Assembly: GCA_028283725.1 (NCBI GenBank)
Contig: JAPWKC010000002.1
Span: 277,025-341,024, forward strand
Origin: Neorhizobium sp.
GTDB lineage: Bacteria; Pseudomonadota; Alphaproteobacteria; Rhizobiales; Rhizobiaceae
DNA: 64,000 nucleotides
Direction: 5' to 3'
Shown one piece after another: positions 44,308-54,010 of the stretch. Every line of letters starts with the position of its first letter. The first letter of the stretch is position 1. The notes under the pieces are model-generated. The model had not been told where the DNA came from, did no database searches, and saw only the letters and a program-made list of their open reading frames with translations. The position numbers and the translations under genes were made by a program.

Positions 44308-45441
44308 TCAGGCCGCCTTCCGGCTCGCAGTCGGCAAAGGCGAAAAGGGAATGTCCGGATAGCCGAAGGCCGATGGGCCGACGACTTCGAGGGCCCGGCT
44401 CGAACGCAAAAGCTCGGGCGCCGGGATGGCGACCACCGCCACACGCTGGCCGTAGCGCAGCATTTCCGTGGTGATCGGGTAGCCGGTATCGACATCGAGC
44501 AGCACGATCAGGTCAGGCACGGTGACCTCCACCTTGCCGTTGCGCTTGAAGATCAGGAACTCGTTCTGAATGGCGACGCCTGCGGTCTGGCCCGAGCAAT
44601 CGTCGAAGCCTGCCAGTTCAAGATCGCCCACGGCAAAGCCGCCGCGCAGATGGCGCTTCAGATCGGTGATCTTGCCGGTGAAGATCCGGCGGCCGCCTTC
44701 CAGATCGCAGACCGCCGCAATCGGGTCTTCCTGTTGCCTGCGGGCCTTGATGACGGCTTCGCCGAGCGCAATGGCCTTCGTATAGCTCTTCGGGATGCCG
44801 TACTGGTGCACATAGTGGGCCTGCATCGGCGCGGTTGCGAGCATGGCGGCGCCGCCCTGGGCGACGACGCAGGCACGCGCCATGCGTTCGTGGCCGACTT
44901 CCGAAACGGCATGGCTGAAGATCACGGCATTGCCATGCAGGTCGCACATGACCGATGGGGTGGACGAGTGCCCGTAGATGGAGAAGGTCGTCATCTGCAT
45001 CTCGGGGAAGGCGCGACCCATGCCGTCGCAATCGAGAACCGGAAGGCCGCCGAGCGCGCCCGTCACGAGCGGGTTCATCGAGTTGGCGCCGCCGATCTCC
45101 TCGCAGACGATCGCATCGATCGGGGTGCGGATCAGGTCTTCCATTGCCCGCAGGCAGCGCAGGCCTTCACGGCCCTCGCGCAGGCGTTCGACGCCGACGA
45201 CGGGGGCGCCGATGCCGCCGATCGACATGCAGAGCGCATCGCTTTCGATCGCGTCTGTGGCAAGGATCTGCATCTTGTAGCCGGCCTTCAGTGCCTCGAG
45301 CGCCAGAAGCTTGCCCATATAGGGATTGCCGCCGCCGCCGGTGCCGAGAATGCCGGCGCCGATTTCGAGCGCATCGAGATCTTCCGCAGTCAGCGTGCGC
45401 AGCGCGGATTCGTCATATTTGAGCTTGCGCGTATCAGGCAT
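44308..45441 (-). CDS. DUF917 / S-methyl-thiohydantoin desulfurase-like protein (copy 1)
   Basis: A 377-residue DUF917 protein with GAGILGTGGGGNPYMGKLLA near residue 30, then CEEIGGANSMNPLVTGALGG and CDGMGRAFPEMQMTTF, and near the end PAPELLRSSRALEVVGPSAFGY. It starts eight bases inside the upstream HyuA-like gene, so the two are translationally coupled, as are the copy-2 pair in the opposite order. The sequence differs widely from copy 2, so this is an old duplication. Enzyme activity not known with certainty. Confidence 0.88.
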   Translation of the reverse strand: MPDTRKLKYDESALRTLTAEDLDALEIGAGILGTGGGGNPYMGKLLALEALKAGYKMQILATDAIESDALCMSIGGIGAPVVGVERLREGREGLRCLRAMEDLIRTPIDAIVCEEIGGANSMNPLVTGALGGLPVLDCDGMGRAFPEMQMTTFSIYGHSSTPSVMCDLHGNAVIFSHAVSEVGHERMARACVVAQGGAAMLATAPMQAHYVHQYGIPKSYTKAIALGEAVIKARRQQEDPIAAVCDLEGGRRIFTGKITDLKRHLRGGFAVGDLELAGFDDCSGQTAGVAIQNEFLIFKRNGKVEVTVPDLIVLLDVDTGYPITTEMLRYGQRVAVVAIPAPELLRSSRALEVVGPSAFGYPDIPFSPLPTASRKAA

Positions 45442-46990
45442 CGTGGCCTCCCATTTCGCCGACGACTTTCACATGGATGCGGGTGGCATTGCCGGGCAGA
45501 TAGGCCAGCGGCGTGTCTTCGCGCTCGATCACTTCGAGCGTTTCGGCAAGCGCGCCGGCGGCAATCGCCTTGTCGCGGGCTTCCGCCTCTGCCTCGGCCA
45601 GCGCGCTTTCGCGGGTGCGGCCATCGATCAGCGAGAAGACGCGGTCCGTCTCGCCGCTGATCTGGGCGATCGCGGCACCGACAGCGTTGGCGACAGCGAA
45701 ATTTTCGGGGCGGATGACCGTCAGATCGCCGATCCGGTCGGGCATCAGGATCGAGCCGCCGCCGACTGCGATCACCGGAACCGGGGTCGAGGAAATACGG
45801 CTGCGCTCGACGCAGGCTTCCAGCATGGCATCGATCTTGGCCGCGGCAGCCGAGACGAGGCCCTTGTCGAGACCGGCAACCAGCGCCTTGTCACCGACGT
45901 CTGCCTTGCCGGAGGCAACGGCGATATCGGTGGCCGTCAGCGTTGTGCCGCCGAAGCAGAGAGCATCCTGGCGAACCCGGTAGCCGACCGATTTCGGACC
46001 GACGACCACGCCGCTCTCCTTCTCGACGACGAGCGAGCCGCCGCCGAGGCCGATCGAAAAGACGTCGGGCATGCGAAAATTGGTGCGAACGCCGCCGATA
46101 TCGACCGTTGTCGAAGCCTGACGCGGAAAACCGTGCGACAGCGAGCCGACGTCGGACGTGGTGCCACCGACGTCAACAACGACGGCATCCTTGATGCCGG
46201 TCAGGAAGGCGGCGCCGCGCATTGAATTGGTCGGGCCGGACGCGAAGGTGAGCACCGGGAAGGCGCGCACCACATCGGCCGCCATCAGCGTCCCGTCGTT
46301 CTGGGTTATGTAGAAGGGGCAGGTGATGCCGGCTGCTTCAAGCGCCTTGCCGAAGGCCGCGACCGTGCGGTCGGCCAGCGACAGAAGGCTGGCATTCATG
46401 ATGGCAGCGCTTTCGCGCGCCAGAAGACCGTGGCGGCCGATATCCTTCGACATGACGACCGGCAGGCCGGGGCACTGCGCCTGAAGGATTTCCTTCGTGC
46501 GCAATTCCATATGGTCGTTGATGCCGGAGAAGACGCAGGTGACGGCGGCTGCCTTCAGGCCCTTGCCGCGGATCTCGCCGGCAATGCGGACGATCTCGTC
46601 CTCGTCGAGCGCCGAAAGCTCGCGCCCGTCGAACTCGTAGCCGCCCTTCACCTGATAGCCGTGATTGCCGACGATCTCGCGCAGGTCATCCGGCCAGTCC
46701 ACCATCGGCGGCAGTCCGGCGCCGGAGGGAAGACCGAGCCGGATCGCCGCGACCTCGTCCATGTGCCGCCGCTCGATGACGGCATTGGTGAAATGCGTCG
46801 TTCCGATCATCACCGCGCCGATGCGGGCGCGATCGATGCCGGACGCCTCGATTACCTTTTCCAGCGCCTCGATGACGCCGGATGTCACGTCTTCGGTGGT
46901 CGAGGCCTTGACCCCGGCCAGAACCGTCTTGTCTTTCAGAACCACGGCGTCCGTATTGGTGCCGCCAACGTCAATTCCAACGCGATACAC
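45434..46990 (-). CDS. HyuA-like hydantoinase/oxoprolinase subunit A (copy 1)
   Basis: A 518-residue hydantoinase A/oxoprolinase family protein with VGIDVGGTNTDAVVLKD at the N-terminus, GTTHFTNAVIERR, TFASGPTNSMRGAAFLTG and DVGGTTSDVGSL. It starts with GTG behind GAGGAGG. HyuB is missing, as for copy 2. It follows the ABC ATPase gene by 13 bases and overlaps the DUF917 gene downstream. Closest relative in the window is 39862-41400, with which it shares all main blocks. Confidence 0.9.
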   Translation of the reverse strand: MYRVGIDVGGTNTDAVVLKDKTVLAGVKASTTEDVTSGVIEALEKVIEASGIDRARIGAVMIGTTHFTNAVIERRHMDEVAAIRLGLPSGAGLPPMVDWPDDLREIVGNHGYQVKGGYEFDGRELSALDEDEIVRIAGEIRGKGLKAAAVTCVFSGINDHMELRTKEILQAQCPGLPVVMSKDIGRHGLLARESAAIMNASLLSLADRTVAAFGKALEAAGITCPFYITQNDGTLMAADVVRAFPVLTFASGPTNSMRGAAFLTGIKDAVVVDVGGTTSDVGSLSHGFPRQASTTVDIGGVRTNFRMPDVFSIGLGGGSLVVEKESGVVVGPKSVGYRVRQDALCFGGTTLTATDIAVASGKADVGDKALVAGLDKGLVSAAAAKIDAMLEACVERSRISSTPVPVIAVGGGSILMPDRIGDLTVIRPENFAVANAVGAAIAQISGETDRVFSLIDGRTRESALAEAEAEARDKAIAAGALAETLEVIEREDTPLAYLPGNATRIHVKVVGEMGGHDA

Positions 46991-47003
46991 GTCAGCCTCC
47001 TCT

Positions 47004-48650
47004 TCAGTCTGTCGTCTTGACGAGAAAGCGCGTGCGCTCTTCCTCGCTCACGCTTGGCTTCAGGCGCTCTTCCTCGTCGGTGACGACGGGGATCGCGGCA
47101 ATCAGCGCTCGCGTATAGGGATGGGTGGGGTTGGCGAAAACCTGCGTCGTGGCGCCGTCCTCGACGATCTCGCCGCGCAGCATGATGGCGATCCGCGAGC
47201 AGAAATTGCGCATCAGCGACAGGTCGTGGCTGATCATCAGGTAGGTGAGGCCAAGCTCTTCACGCAGTTGCAGGAGAAGCTCGATCACCGTCTTCTGCAC
47301 GGAGACGTCCAGCGCCGCCGTCGGCTCGTCGAGAATGAGGATCTTCGGTTCGGCGGCAAGCGCACGGGCAATCGCCACGCGCTGCTTCTGGCCGCCCGAA
47401 AGCTCGTGCGGGTATTTGCTCAGATAAGATTGCGGCAGGCGAACGAGGTCCATCAACTCGTTCATCCGCGCCAGGCGGGCTGCGCCATCGAGGCCGATCG
47501 CCTTCAGGGGCAGCGTCAGCGTCTGCCTTACCGTCCGCTTGGGATTAAGCGACGTGCCGGGGTTCTGATAGACGATCTGGGTAAGGCGGCGGCCCTTGGC
47601 GGGTGCCGGAGCATCGATCGAAATCGTGCCGGAGGTCGCGCTGGACAGACCCATGATGATACGGGCGACCGAGGTCTTGCCGGAGCCGGATTCACCGGCC
47701 AGCCCGAAGACCTCGCCCTCCTTCAGGACAAGATTGACGTCGCGGACGGCATGATAGCCGTTGCGGCGACCATAGATCTTGTTGAGCCCGTCGATGGTAA
47801 CGATCGGCGGCTTGTCGCTTGCCGGCAGATCGAGCACGCGCGGGCCGTAGAGCGGCGGCACCGCGTCGAGCAGCGCTTTCGTGTAGGCCTGGCTCGGATG
47901 CTTTAATATCTCGGCACACGGGCCGGTCTCGACGATATCGCCGTGATGCATGACCACGACGCGGTCGGCAACCTTGCGGACGACGCCGAGATTGTGGGTG
48001 ATCATCAAAAGAGACATCTTCTCCTCGACAACCAACTGATTGATGAGGTTGAGGATTTCGTCCTGTGTTGTGACGTCGAGTGCAGTGCCGGGTTCATCGG
48101 CGATCAGGAGCTTCGGCTGGTGCAGAAGCGCCAGGCCGATCAGCACGCGCTGGCGCATGCCGCCGGAAAGCTCCGACGGATAGGCGTTCATCACGCGCTC
48201 GGTATCGGCCAGCTGCACGCGGCGCAGAACGGCTGCGATCCGATTGCGGCGTTCGGCCTTGGAGAAGCTCTTGCCCTCGCGCTTGTCGGCGAAGCGCATG
48301 ACGTCGTCGAGATGGGTGCCGATCTTGAAGACCGGATTGAAGGAGGCCAGGGGGTCCTGCATGATCAGCGAGAAGGCGGTGCCCTTCAGCGCCTCGCGCT
48401 CGCCGCGCGGCATGGCAAGAACCTCGCGGCCAGCGAATGCGATCGAACCGGACGAGACGACGGCATTCTTCGGCAGCGTGCCGATGATCGCCTTGGCCGT
48501 CACGGATTTCCCCGAGCCGGTTTCGCCGATCAGTGCCACGCGCTCGCCGGCGCCGACCGTGAAGCTCACATCGTTGAGAACCTTGCGGGTGCGGCCATAG
48601 GTGGTGAAGGAAACATTGAGGCCTTCGACCTTGAGAAGCGGTTCGGTCAT
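47004..48650 (-). CDS. Peptide-type ABC transporter ATPase, tandem (DppD-DppF fusion)
   Basis: A 548-residue protein with two ABC ATPase domains. The first has [18 protein letters not shown] and [12 protein letters not shown]; the second, from about residue 275, has [18 protein letters not shown] and [12 protein letters not shown]. It replaces the separate DppD and DppF proteins of the 24-30 kb operon. I start at the ATG at 48650, since the codon before it is TTG; GGAGAG lies upstream. It powers the permease pair encoded just before it. Confidence 0.93.
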   Translation of the reverse strand: MTEPLLKVEGLNVSFTTYGRTRKVLNDVSFTVGAGERVALIGETGSGKSVTAKAIIGTLPKNAVVSSGSIAFAGREVLAMPRGEREALKGTAFSLIMQDPLASFNPVFKIGTHLDDVMRFADKREGKSFSKAERRNRIAAVLRRVQLADTERVMNAYPSELSGGMRQRVLIGLALLHQPKLLIADEPGTALDVTTQDEILNLINQLVVEEKMSLLMITHNLGVVRKVADRVVVMHHGDIVETGPCAEILKHPSQAYTKALLDAVPPLYGPRVLDLPASDKPPIVTIDGLNKIYGRRNGYHAVRDVNLVLKEGEVFGLAGESGSGKTSVARIIMGLSSATSGTISIDAPAPAKGRRLTQIVYQNPGTSLNPKRTVRQTLTLPLKAIGLDGAARLARMNELMDLVRLPQSYLSKYPHELSGGQKQRVAIARALAAEPKILILDEPTAALDVSVQKTVIELLLQLREELGLTYLMISHDLSLMRNFCSRIAIMLRGEIVEDGATTQVFANPTHPYTRALIAAIPVVTDEEERLKPSVSEEERTRFLVKTTD

Positions 48651-48653
48651 CAA

Positions 48654-49535
48654 TCAGCTCTCCACGTCGAACATGTCGCGCAGGCCGTCACCCAGAAGGT
48701 TGAAGCCGAGCGTGGTATAAAGAACGGCGGCACCGGGGCAGAGCACTTCCCACCAATAGTCGGGCATGAACTGGCGGCCGTCGGCCACCATCGAGCCCAG
48801 ATCCGGGATAGGCGGCTTCACGCCGAAACCGAGGAAGCTCAGGGTCGCACCGAAGAGAATGACGAAGGCAGCATCGAGCGTCGTCTTGACCGAGAGGACC
48901 GGAATGCAGTTCGGCAGGATCTCGCGGAAGAGGATGTGGATCGGGCCGGCGCCGGCAAGCCGGGCGGCCTCGATATAATCTTCCGACGCGATCGACTTGG
49001 AGACCGCGTAGATCAGCCTTGCGTGCCAGGTCCACCACAGGAGCGTGATGGCGATCATCGCGTTCATCAGGTTCGGTTCGAGCAGGTTCGAGACGGCAAG
49101 CGCCATGACGAGCGGCGGCATGGCCAGCATGACATTGGTCAGGCCGCTGATCAGTTTTTCGCTCCAGCCGCCGAAATAGCCTGCGATCAGGCCAAGGATT
49201 GCGCCGACCGGCACGGAAATCCCCAAGACGCCGATCACGAGAAGAAGCGAGATCCGCAGACCAAAGACCGTGCGCGAAAAGATGTCGCGGCCAACCTTGT
49301 CGGTGCCGAACCAGTGCGTCCAGTCGGGCGGCAGATGCCGCGCGCGAAAATCCACGACGGCCCCGACATGCTTCGGGAAGGGCGTCAGAAACGGTGCGAA
49401 GACGGCCAGGATGACGACGGACAGAAGAATGAGCGTACCGATGACGGCCGACGGATTGCGGCTGAAGCGATACCACATCATGTAGCCGCCGGAGAGCCCG
49501 CGGTCGGAGGCATCGAGCATTTTGATTTCGGCCAT
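48654..49535 (-). CDS. Peptide-type ABC transporter permease (DppC-like)
   Basis: A 293-residue DppC/OppC-type permease: cytoplasmic N-terminus, SAVIGTLILLSVVILAVFAPFL as first helix, then GTDKVGRDIFSRTVFGLR, five more helices and the EAA loop AARLAGAGPIHILFREILPN. The ATG overlaps the DppB-like stop by one base and the downstream ATPase follows within four bases. Confidence 0.93.
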   Translation of the reverse strand: MAEIKMLDASDRGLSGGYMMWYRFSRNPSAVIGTLILLSVVILAVFAPFLTPFPKHVGAVVDFRARHLPPDWTHWFGTDKVGRDIFSRTVFGLRISLLLVIGVLGISVPVGAILGLIAGYFGGWSEKLISGLTNVMLAMPPLVMALAVSNLLEPNLMNAMIAITLLWWTWHARLIYAVSKSIASEDYIEAARLAGAGPIHILFREILPNCIPVLSVKTTLDAAFVILFGATLSFLGFGVKPPIPDLGSMVADGRQFMPDYWWEVLCPGAAVLYTTLGFNLLGDGLRDMFDVES

Positions 49536-50563
49536 CAGCGTGCCTCCTTGCGGCGCAGCCGCGGGTCAATCATCGTGATCAGGACATCGACGATCAGGTT
49601 CGCGACGATGAAGAACAGGCCGGCGACGAGGACGACGGCGGTGACGGCGTTCAGATCCTTTTGCAGGATTGCATTGAGGCCGTAGGAGGCGAAGCCGCCC
49701 CAGGCGAAGATCATCTCAATGACGAAGGCATTGCCGATCAGCGAGGCGAATTCGAGCCCCATGATGGTGAGCGGCGCGATCGAGGAGAGCTTCAGAAGAT
49801 AGCGGAAGATGATGACCCGCTCCGGCACGCCGAAGCTTTTCAGCGTCAGAACGTGGTCCTTGCGCTGGTTCTCAATCATCGCCGACCGGGTGATGCGGGT
49901 GATCTGGCCGATACCGGCCATGGAAAGCGCGAAGGCAGGCAGGATGAGATGCTGAAGCGCGTTGAGCGAGACATCGGGCCGGCCTGTCAGAAGCCCGTCG
50001 AGCAGAAGGAAGCCGGTCGGACCGCCCGTCCAGTTCAGGTCGTGGTCGAGGCGCCCGATGATTGGCCAGCCGGACAGATAGCGCGCTGCAAGAAGCTGTA
50101 GCGTGATGGCAAAGAGAAAGCTCGGGATCGTCACGCCGGTCAGCGACAGAAGCCGTCCCAGATGATCGACGGCGCGATCACGGTAATGGGCGATCAGAAC
50201 GCCGAGCGGGATCGCCACGGCGAACATGAAGACGACCGAGACAAGCACAAGTTCCAGCGTTGCCGGAACGGTCTGGGAGAGATCCGTCGTTACCGGACGC
50301 TGGGAGACCAGCGACATGCCCAGATCGCCCCGCAAAGCCTTGCCGGCATAGTCGAGATATTGGAGGACGAGCGGCTGATCGAGGCCCATCTGGCCGCGAA
50401 GCGCGTCGACCTGATCCTGTGTCGCGGCCGGGCCGAGCGCCATGCGCGCCGGGTCTCCGGGCACGATGCGCGCCAGAATGAAGATCATGATCGAGAGTGC
50501 GATCATCACCAGCACGAAGGTGCCGAGCCGGGTGAGGATCGCGACGAACGGGTGTTGCTGCAT
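49535..50563 (-). CDS. Peptide-type ABC transporter permease (DppB-like)
   Basis: A 342-residue DppB/OppB-type permease. First helix FVLVMIALSIMIFILARIVPG, then the loop MGLDQPLVLQYLDYAGKALRG (conserved GLDQPL) and the EAA-type loop LTLKSFGVPERVIIFRYLL. It is the first gene of an eight-gene operon (two permeases, tandem ATPase, HyuA, DUF917, SBP, DUF917, HyuA), so transcription should begin in the gap with the LuxR-type gene. Confidence 0.92.
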   Translation of the reverse strand: MQQHPFVAILTRLGTFVLVMIALSIMIFILARIVPGDPARMALGPAATQDQVDALRGQMGLDQPLVLQYLDYAGKALRGDLGMSLVSQRPVTTDLSQTVPATLELVLVSVVFMFAVAIPLGVLIAHYRDRAVDHLGRLLSLTGVTIPSFLFAITLQLLAARYLSGWPIIGRLDHDLNWTGGPTGFLLLDGLLTGRPDVSLNALQHLILPAFALSMAGIGQITRITRSAMIENQRKDHVLTLKSFGVPERVIIFRYLLKLSSIAPLTIMGLEFASLIGNAFVIEMIFAWGGFASYGLNAILQKDLNAVTAVVLVAGLFFIVANLIVDVLITMIDPRLRRKEAR

Positions 50564-50631
50564 GAGTGGCAGGGTCCTCGTGGATCGCTGACTTGATCCT
50601 CAGCATTCATGAAGGAGACCCCTGCCGCAAT

Positions 50632-50666
50632 TATACCGAGGTATAGTTTTTATATACCAAGGTATA
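50632..50666. promoter_or_regulatory. Twin operators between HyuA/DUF917 operon and LuxR-type gene
   Basis: TATACCGAGGTATA (50632-50645) and TATACCAAGGTATA (50653-50666): the same inverted repeat TATACC-nn-GGTATA twice, centres 21 bp apart, on one face of the helix. They lie in the 136-bp divergent gap. The obvious candidate for binding is the adjacent LuxR-type regulator. Confidence 0.78.
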
Positions 50667-50699
50667 GGTTCGTACCCTGTCCATGCTATAGGCGTGGTC

Positions 50700-53096
50700 A
50701 TGCCCGACCCGATCGCCTCACCATATTCCGTGACCGCACCCTTTCGCCTGCCGCGCAGAAAGCTGGAGCGCCGCATTGCCGAAAGCTCGGCTGCCACCAT
50801 CTTCGTTCGCGCACCGGCCGGTGCCGGAAAGTCGATTTTGCTCGATCTGGTCGCCAAGCATGTCGGCTGCCCTGTCTGCGCCGGCCCCCAGCCCCGTATC
50901 AGCGACGTAGAAGGCGGCTGGCTGATCTGGGACCTGCCGACGACGGCACGGTCCGCGCGCATTTCCGCGCAGGTTCTCGATGCGGCTGAAACGGTCGTGA
51001 TTGCCTGCCGGCCGGAACAGCGCATCAGCGGTCTGGCCCGGCGCATCCTGCATCAGGGATCGACGGTGCTGACGGATGCGGATCTGATGTTCGAAGACGA
51101 GGAACTGGCGGAGCTTGCAGCTGGCGATCGCTCCCGGCTGATGATGGACTATGCCGGCTGGCCGGGCTTCCTGCCGCTGGTGTCGCGTCCGGACGATCAA
51201 GGCTGCATCGAATATCTGCGGGACGTCTTGCTCGCGAGCCTGACGCCGGCACAGACCCTGCATCTGTCGCTCTGGCTTGAGGCGCCGATGCCGATCGAGG
51301 CGACACCCGACGGCTGGACCGGGTTCGTTCCGCCCGCTCTGTCTCGCACGCCAGAGAGGCACGGCCATCTTCTCGACCTTTTCGGCAAGGCGATCGACGA
51401 ACGATTGGCGACGTTGAAGTCGGGTGGTGCGACCGTCGAGATTGCTGCGGCACTCGAAAAATCAGGCCGCGCTCTTGCGGCCATGGAACTGCTTCTGGAG
51501 CATGGTTACGAGGCGCATGCGGCGCAGATCCTGCAACGCGCGCAAGGGCTCGAACTGCTCTATCGCAACAATGTCGGCGCCTTTCATAAGATCGTCATGC
51601 GTTTCTCGCAGGAGATGATCGCCACCAACGAGATCGTGCTCTTTGCTGTTGGCCGGGCGCTCCTGAAACACGGAGAACTGCCGCGTGTGCGCCATCTCGT
51701 CGCTCGCCACCTCGGCTATGATTATCTCGATCCCTTGAAGGTTTTGACCCGCACGTCGCGCTTTTCCTTTGCCGCCCGCACGTTTCGTCTCAACCTGATG
51801 ATGGCCGAAGATCTGACGCCGACCGACGCGATGATCACCCGGCTCGGCGAATTCATGGCCGATTACCCGCTCGGCGATTACGGCAAATGGGCCGCCTATT
51901 ACAACGCGCTTCTGGAATTCGAGATCCGGCGGCGCAATTTTCGCGAGGCGGAAGCCGCCGCCGCCCGCGCGCTCATCTACCTGCGTCAGATGGGGGGCCA
52001 GCCGCTTCTGGAATTCTTCATTCACCTGCATCAGACGGTGCTGCGGCTGATGAGCGGCGACGTGCTTCTGGCGCGGCGTGCGGCCAAGGATGCCCGAGGC
52101 CGGCTAGAAGCTGTGCCGCACCGGGCCGAGCAGGAGTTTCGCATGCTGCGGCTGACGGAAGCCTGCCTCGCCTACGAGGCCGGCCGTCATAGAGACCTCG
52201 TCGATTTCGTTCAGGACGAGTTCGAGGCCTTCGCGGCGGCCGAAATCTGGCCGACGCTGATGCAGTTCGCGCTTTCCTATGCCTCGCAGGTTCTGTCCGA
52301 CCATTTCTCGATGACCATCCGGCCGGGGTTTCTGGACGGGCTGTGGATCCACCTCTCGGAAGGCCTGCAATTCCATACGATGATGGAGATCAGGACCGCG
52401 ATTGCCTACCAGAACGCCAATCGCTGGACGGACGCACAGGCGACGCTGACCGCGATCCGCATGCCGATCGGTCGCAACTGGGTGGATAGTGCCGTCGAGG
52501 AACTGACGCGCCTGTCACGCCGGGACGATATCGCCTATGCGATGGCATGGCTGCGCGATGCCGTCCATGTCTCGACGCCGCGATCCTACCTGTCGCGCCA
52601 GATCGATGCGCTGATCGCCAATCCCAAGGTCACCAATCGCGAAAAAGTGGCGTTGCAGCTGTGGCAGGCCTATGTGGCGCACCAGCGGCGCGACCATGCC
52701 GCCGCCCGCCCGCTTCTCCTCTCGGCCCTCATGTCCGCAACGCGGCTCGGCTGCAATGGCGTCTTGTCGGAAGAGCGGCTGTTCGTATCGCCGCTGTTGA
52801 ACGATCAGCGCACCCGCGCCTTTCTCGAAACCTCGTCGGATGTGCGCACCGCGCTTTCGATCTTTGCTGCCTCGGTCAACTCTCCTCAGGCGCGCGCGCT
52901 GCATGGCGGGCTGTCACAACGCGAGGCACAGATGCTGCAACTGATCGCAGCCGGCATGCCGAACAAGAAGATCGGCCAGTCGCTCAATATTTCCGAGGTG
53001 ACGGTGAAGTTCCACGTCGGCAATCTCTTCCGCAAGCTCGGCTGCAACCGGCGCTCAGAAGCGATCCGCGCGGCGACCGCGCTCGGCTGGATCTGA
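50700..53096 (+). CDS. Large P-loop LuxR-type transcriptional regulator
   Basis: A 798-residue regulator: an N-terminal domain with the Walker A sequence APAGAGKS near residue 38, a long helical middle region resembling tetratricopeptide-type superhelices, and a C-terminal LuxR helix-turn-helix, LSQREAQMLQLIAAGMPNKK through VTVKFHVGNLFRKLG. The layout is that of LAL/MalT-like activators, though the ATPase part is shorter and diverged. The ATG at 50700 is preferred; a GTG two codons earlier is possible. Divergent from the HyuA/DUF917 transport operon and next to twin palindromes, so it probably activates that operon in response to its substrate. Confidence 0.85.
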   Translation: MPDPIASPYSVTAPFRLPRRKLERRIAESSAATIFVRAPAGAGKSILLDLVAKHVGCPVCAGPQPRISDVEGGWLIWDLPTTARSARISAQVLDAAETVVIACRPEQRISGLARRILHQGSTVLTDADLMFEDEELAELAAGDRSRLMMDYAGWPGFLPLVSRPDDQGCIEYLRDVLLASLTPAQTLHLSLWLEAPMPIEATPDGWTGFVPPALSRTPERHGHLLDLFGKAIDERLATLKSGGATVEIAAALEKSGRALAAMELLLEHGYEAHAAQILQRAQGLELLYRNNVGAFHKIVMRFSQEMIATNEIVLFAVGRALLKHGELPRVRHLVARHLGYDYLDPLKVLTRTSRFSFAARTFRLNLMMAEDLTPTDAMITRLGEFMADYPLGDYGKWAAYYNALLEFEIRRRNFREAEAAAARALIYLRQMGGQPLLEFFIHLHQTVLRLMSGDVLLARRAAKDARGRLEAVPHRAEQEFRMLRLTEACLAYEAGRHRDLVDFVQDEFEAFAAAEIWPTLMQFALSYASQVLSDHFSMTIRPGFLDGLWIHLSEGLQFHTMMEIRTAIAYQNANRWTDAQATLTAIRMPIGRNWVDSAVEELTRLSRRDDIAYAMAWLRDAVHVSTPRSYLSRQIDALIANPKVTNREKVALQLWQAYVAHQRRDHAAARPLLLSALMSATRLGCNGVLSEERLFVSPLLNDQRTRAFLETSSDVRTALSIFAASVNSPQARALHGGLSQREAQMLQLIAAGMPNKKIGQSLNISEVTVKFHVGNLFRKLGCNRRSEAIRAATALGWI

Positions 53097-53129
53097 AATC
53101 CGACGCCGACGTGGGACATCAGGCCGTGT

Positions 53130-53894
53130 TTACTGCACCTCGTTGACGTAACGGTGGTTGGCGGTCGTTGCCCGGTGGGCGCAGATGAGAACCGGCACGG
53201 CCATCTGGTCGTAGCAGACCTCGTCGATCGTCAGCACGGCAGAAGGGCGCGTCAGGGCGAGCCAAAGCGCATCGTCTTCCGTTGCGAGATCGGCGCCGAT
53301 CTGTTCGCGGATCGCCGAAATGCGAATGCCGTAATGTTCGAGCAGATGCAGATAGAAGAGCTGCGGAATATCCTCGATCCGGTCGGAAAAGCCCGGCACC
53401 CGCTCGGCAGGCAGCGTCAGGATTTCATGCATGATCGGTCGGTCGTCGACGATACGGATACGGTGAAAGGTGACGACCGGCGAGCCTTCCTCGATGTGAA
53501 GTTTTTGCGCCTCTACGGCACTGGCCGACCGTTTAGCAAGCGAGGTGACGCGGGTGACGGATTTGCTGAGAGAGCCGTCGAGCCCGTGCAGGCGAAAATA
53601 CTGGAAGAACAGCCGCAGCGAATGCTGTGGCTTGCGGCCGGTGACGACCGTGCCTGTCTTGCGGCGGCGGCTGAGCAGTCCGTCATTGGTAAGATCCATC
53701 AGCGCACGACGGATCGTGCCGACAGCAACGCCATAGGTTTGCGATAGAGCCACCTCGCTTGGCAGGACGGAACCGGGCTCAAGCTTTCCCAGCATGATGG
53801 CTTCCGTAATCTGCCGCTTCACCACTTCGTAGAGCGGCAAGGTGACGTCGCTCAGTCTCTGCGATTCCGATGAAATATTAGGCAACTTCGACAA
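53130..53894 (-). CDS. GntR-family regulator, HutC type
   Basis: A 254-residue HutC-subfamily regulator: N-terminal winged helix LPLYEVVKRQITEAIMLGKL, PGSVLPSEVALSQTYGVAVG and TIRRALMDLTNDGLLSRRR, then a UTRA ligand domain with HIEEGSPVVTFHRIRIVDDR and PIMHEILTLPAERVPGF. Divergent from the M20/transporter operon at 54.0-62.8 kb, it is the likely repressor of that operon. The 3' end faces the LuxR-type gene. Confidence 0.9.
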   Translation of the reverse strand: MSKLPNISSESQRLSDVTLPLYEVVKRQITEAIMLGKLEPGSVLPSEVALSQTYGVAVGTIRRALMDLTNDGLLSRRRKTGTVVTGRKPQHSLRLFFQYFRLHGLDGSLSKSVTRVTSLAKRSASAVEAQKLHIEEGSPVVTFHRIRIVDDRPIMHEILTLPAERVPGFSDRIEDIPQLFYLHLLEHYGIRISAIREQIGADLATEDDALWLALTRPSAVLTIDEVCYDQMAVPVLICAHRATTANHRYVNEVQ

Positions 53895-53915
53895 TTATTT
53901 GCCTCTTCTTTGGAG

Positions 53916-53955
53916 TTGACTCATATCGCCGTTCTGATCACTATTACTATATAGT
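53916..53955 (+). promoter_or_regulatory. Putative promoter/operator of the M20-transporter operon
   Basis: TTGACT at 53916-53921 is followed by AT-rich sequence with poor -10 candidates (CTATTA, TATTAC). At 53946-53955 the perfect palindrome ACTATATAGT may be the GntR operator. Both are in the 116-bp gap between the divergent genes. The promoter call is weak. Confidence 0.38.
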
Positions 53956-54010
53956 TTATATTAAAGAGCAAGGCAGACAGGCTTGCTCGCCGATGCCGAG
54001 GAACCTGCCC

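Noticed and set aside
50700..53096. Naming the regulator MalT
   Set aside because: Only the general layout (P-loop, helical middle, LuxR HTH) is shared; no maltose genes are near.
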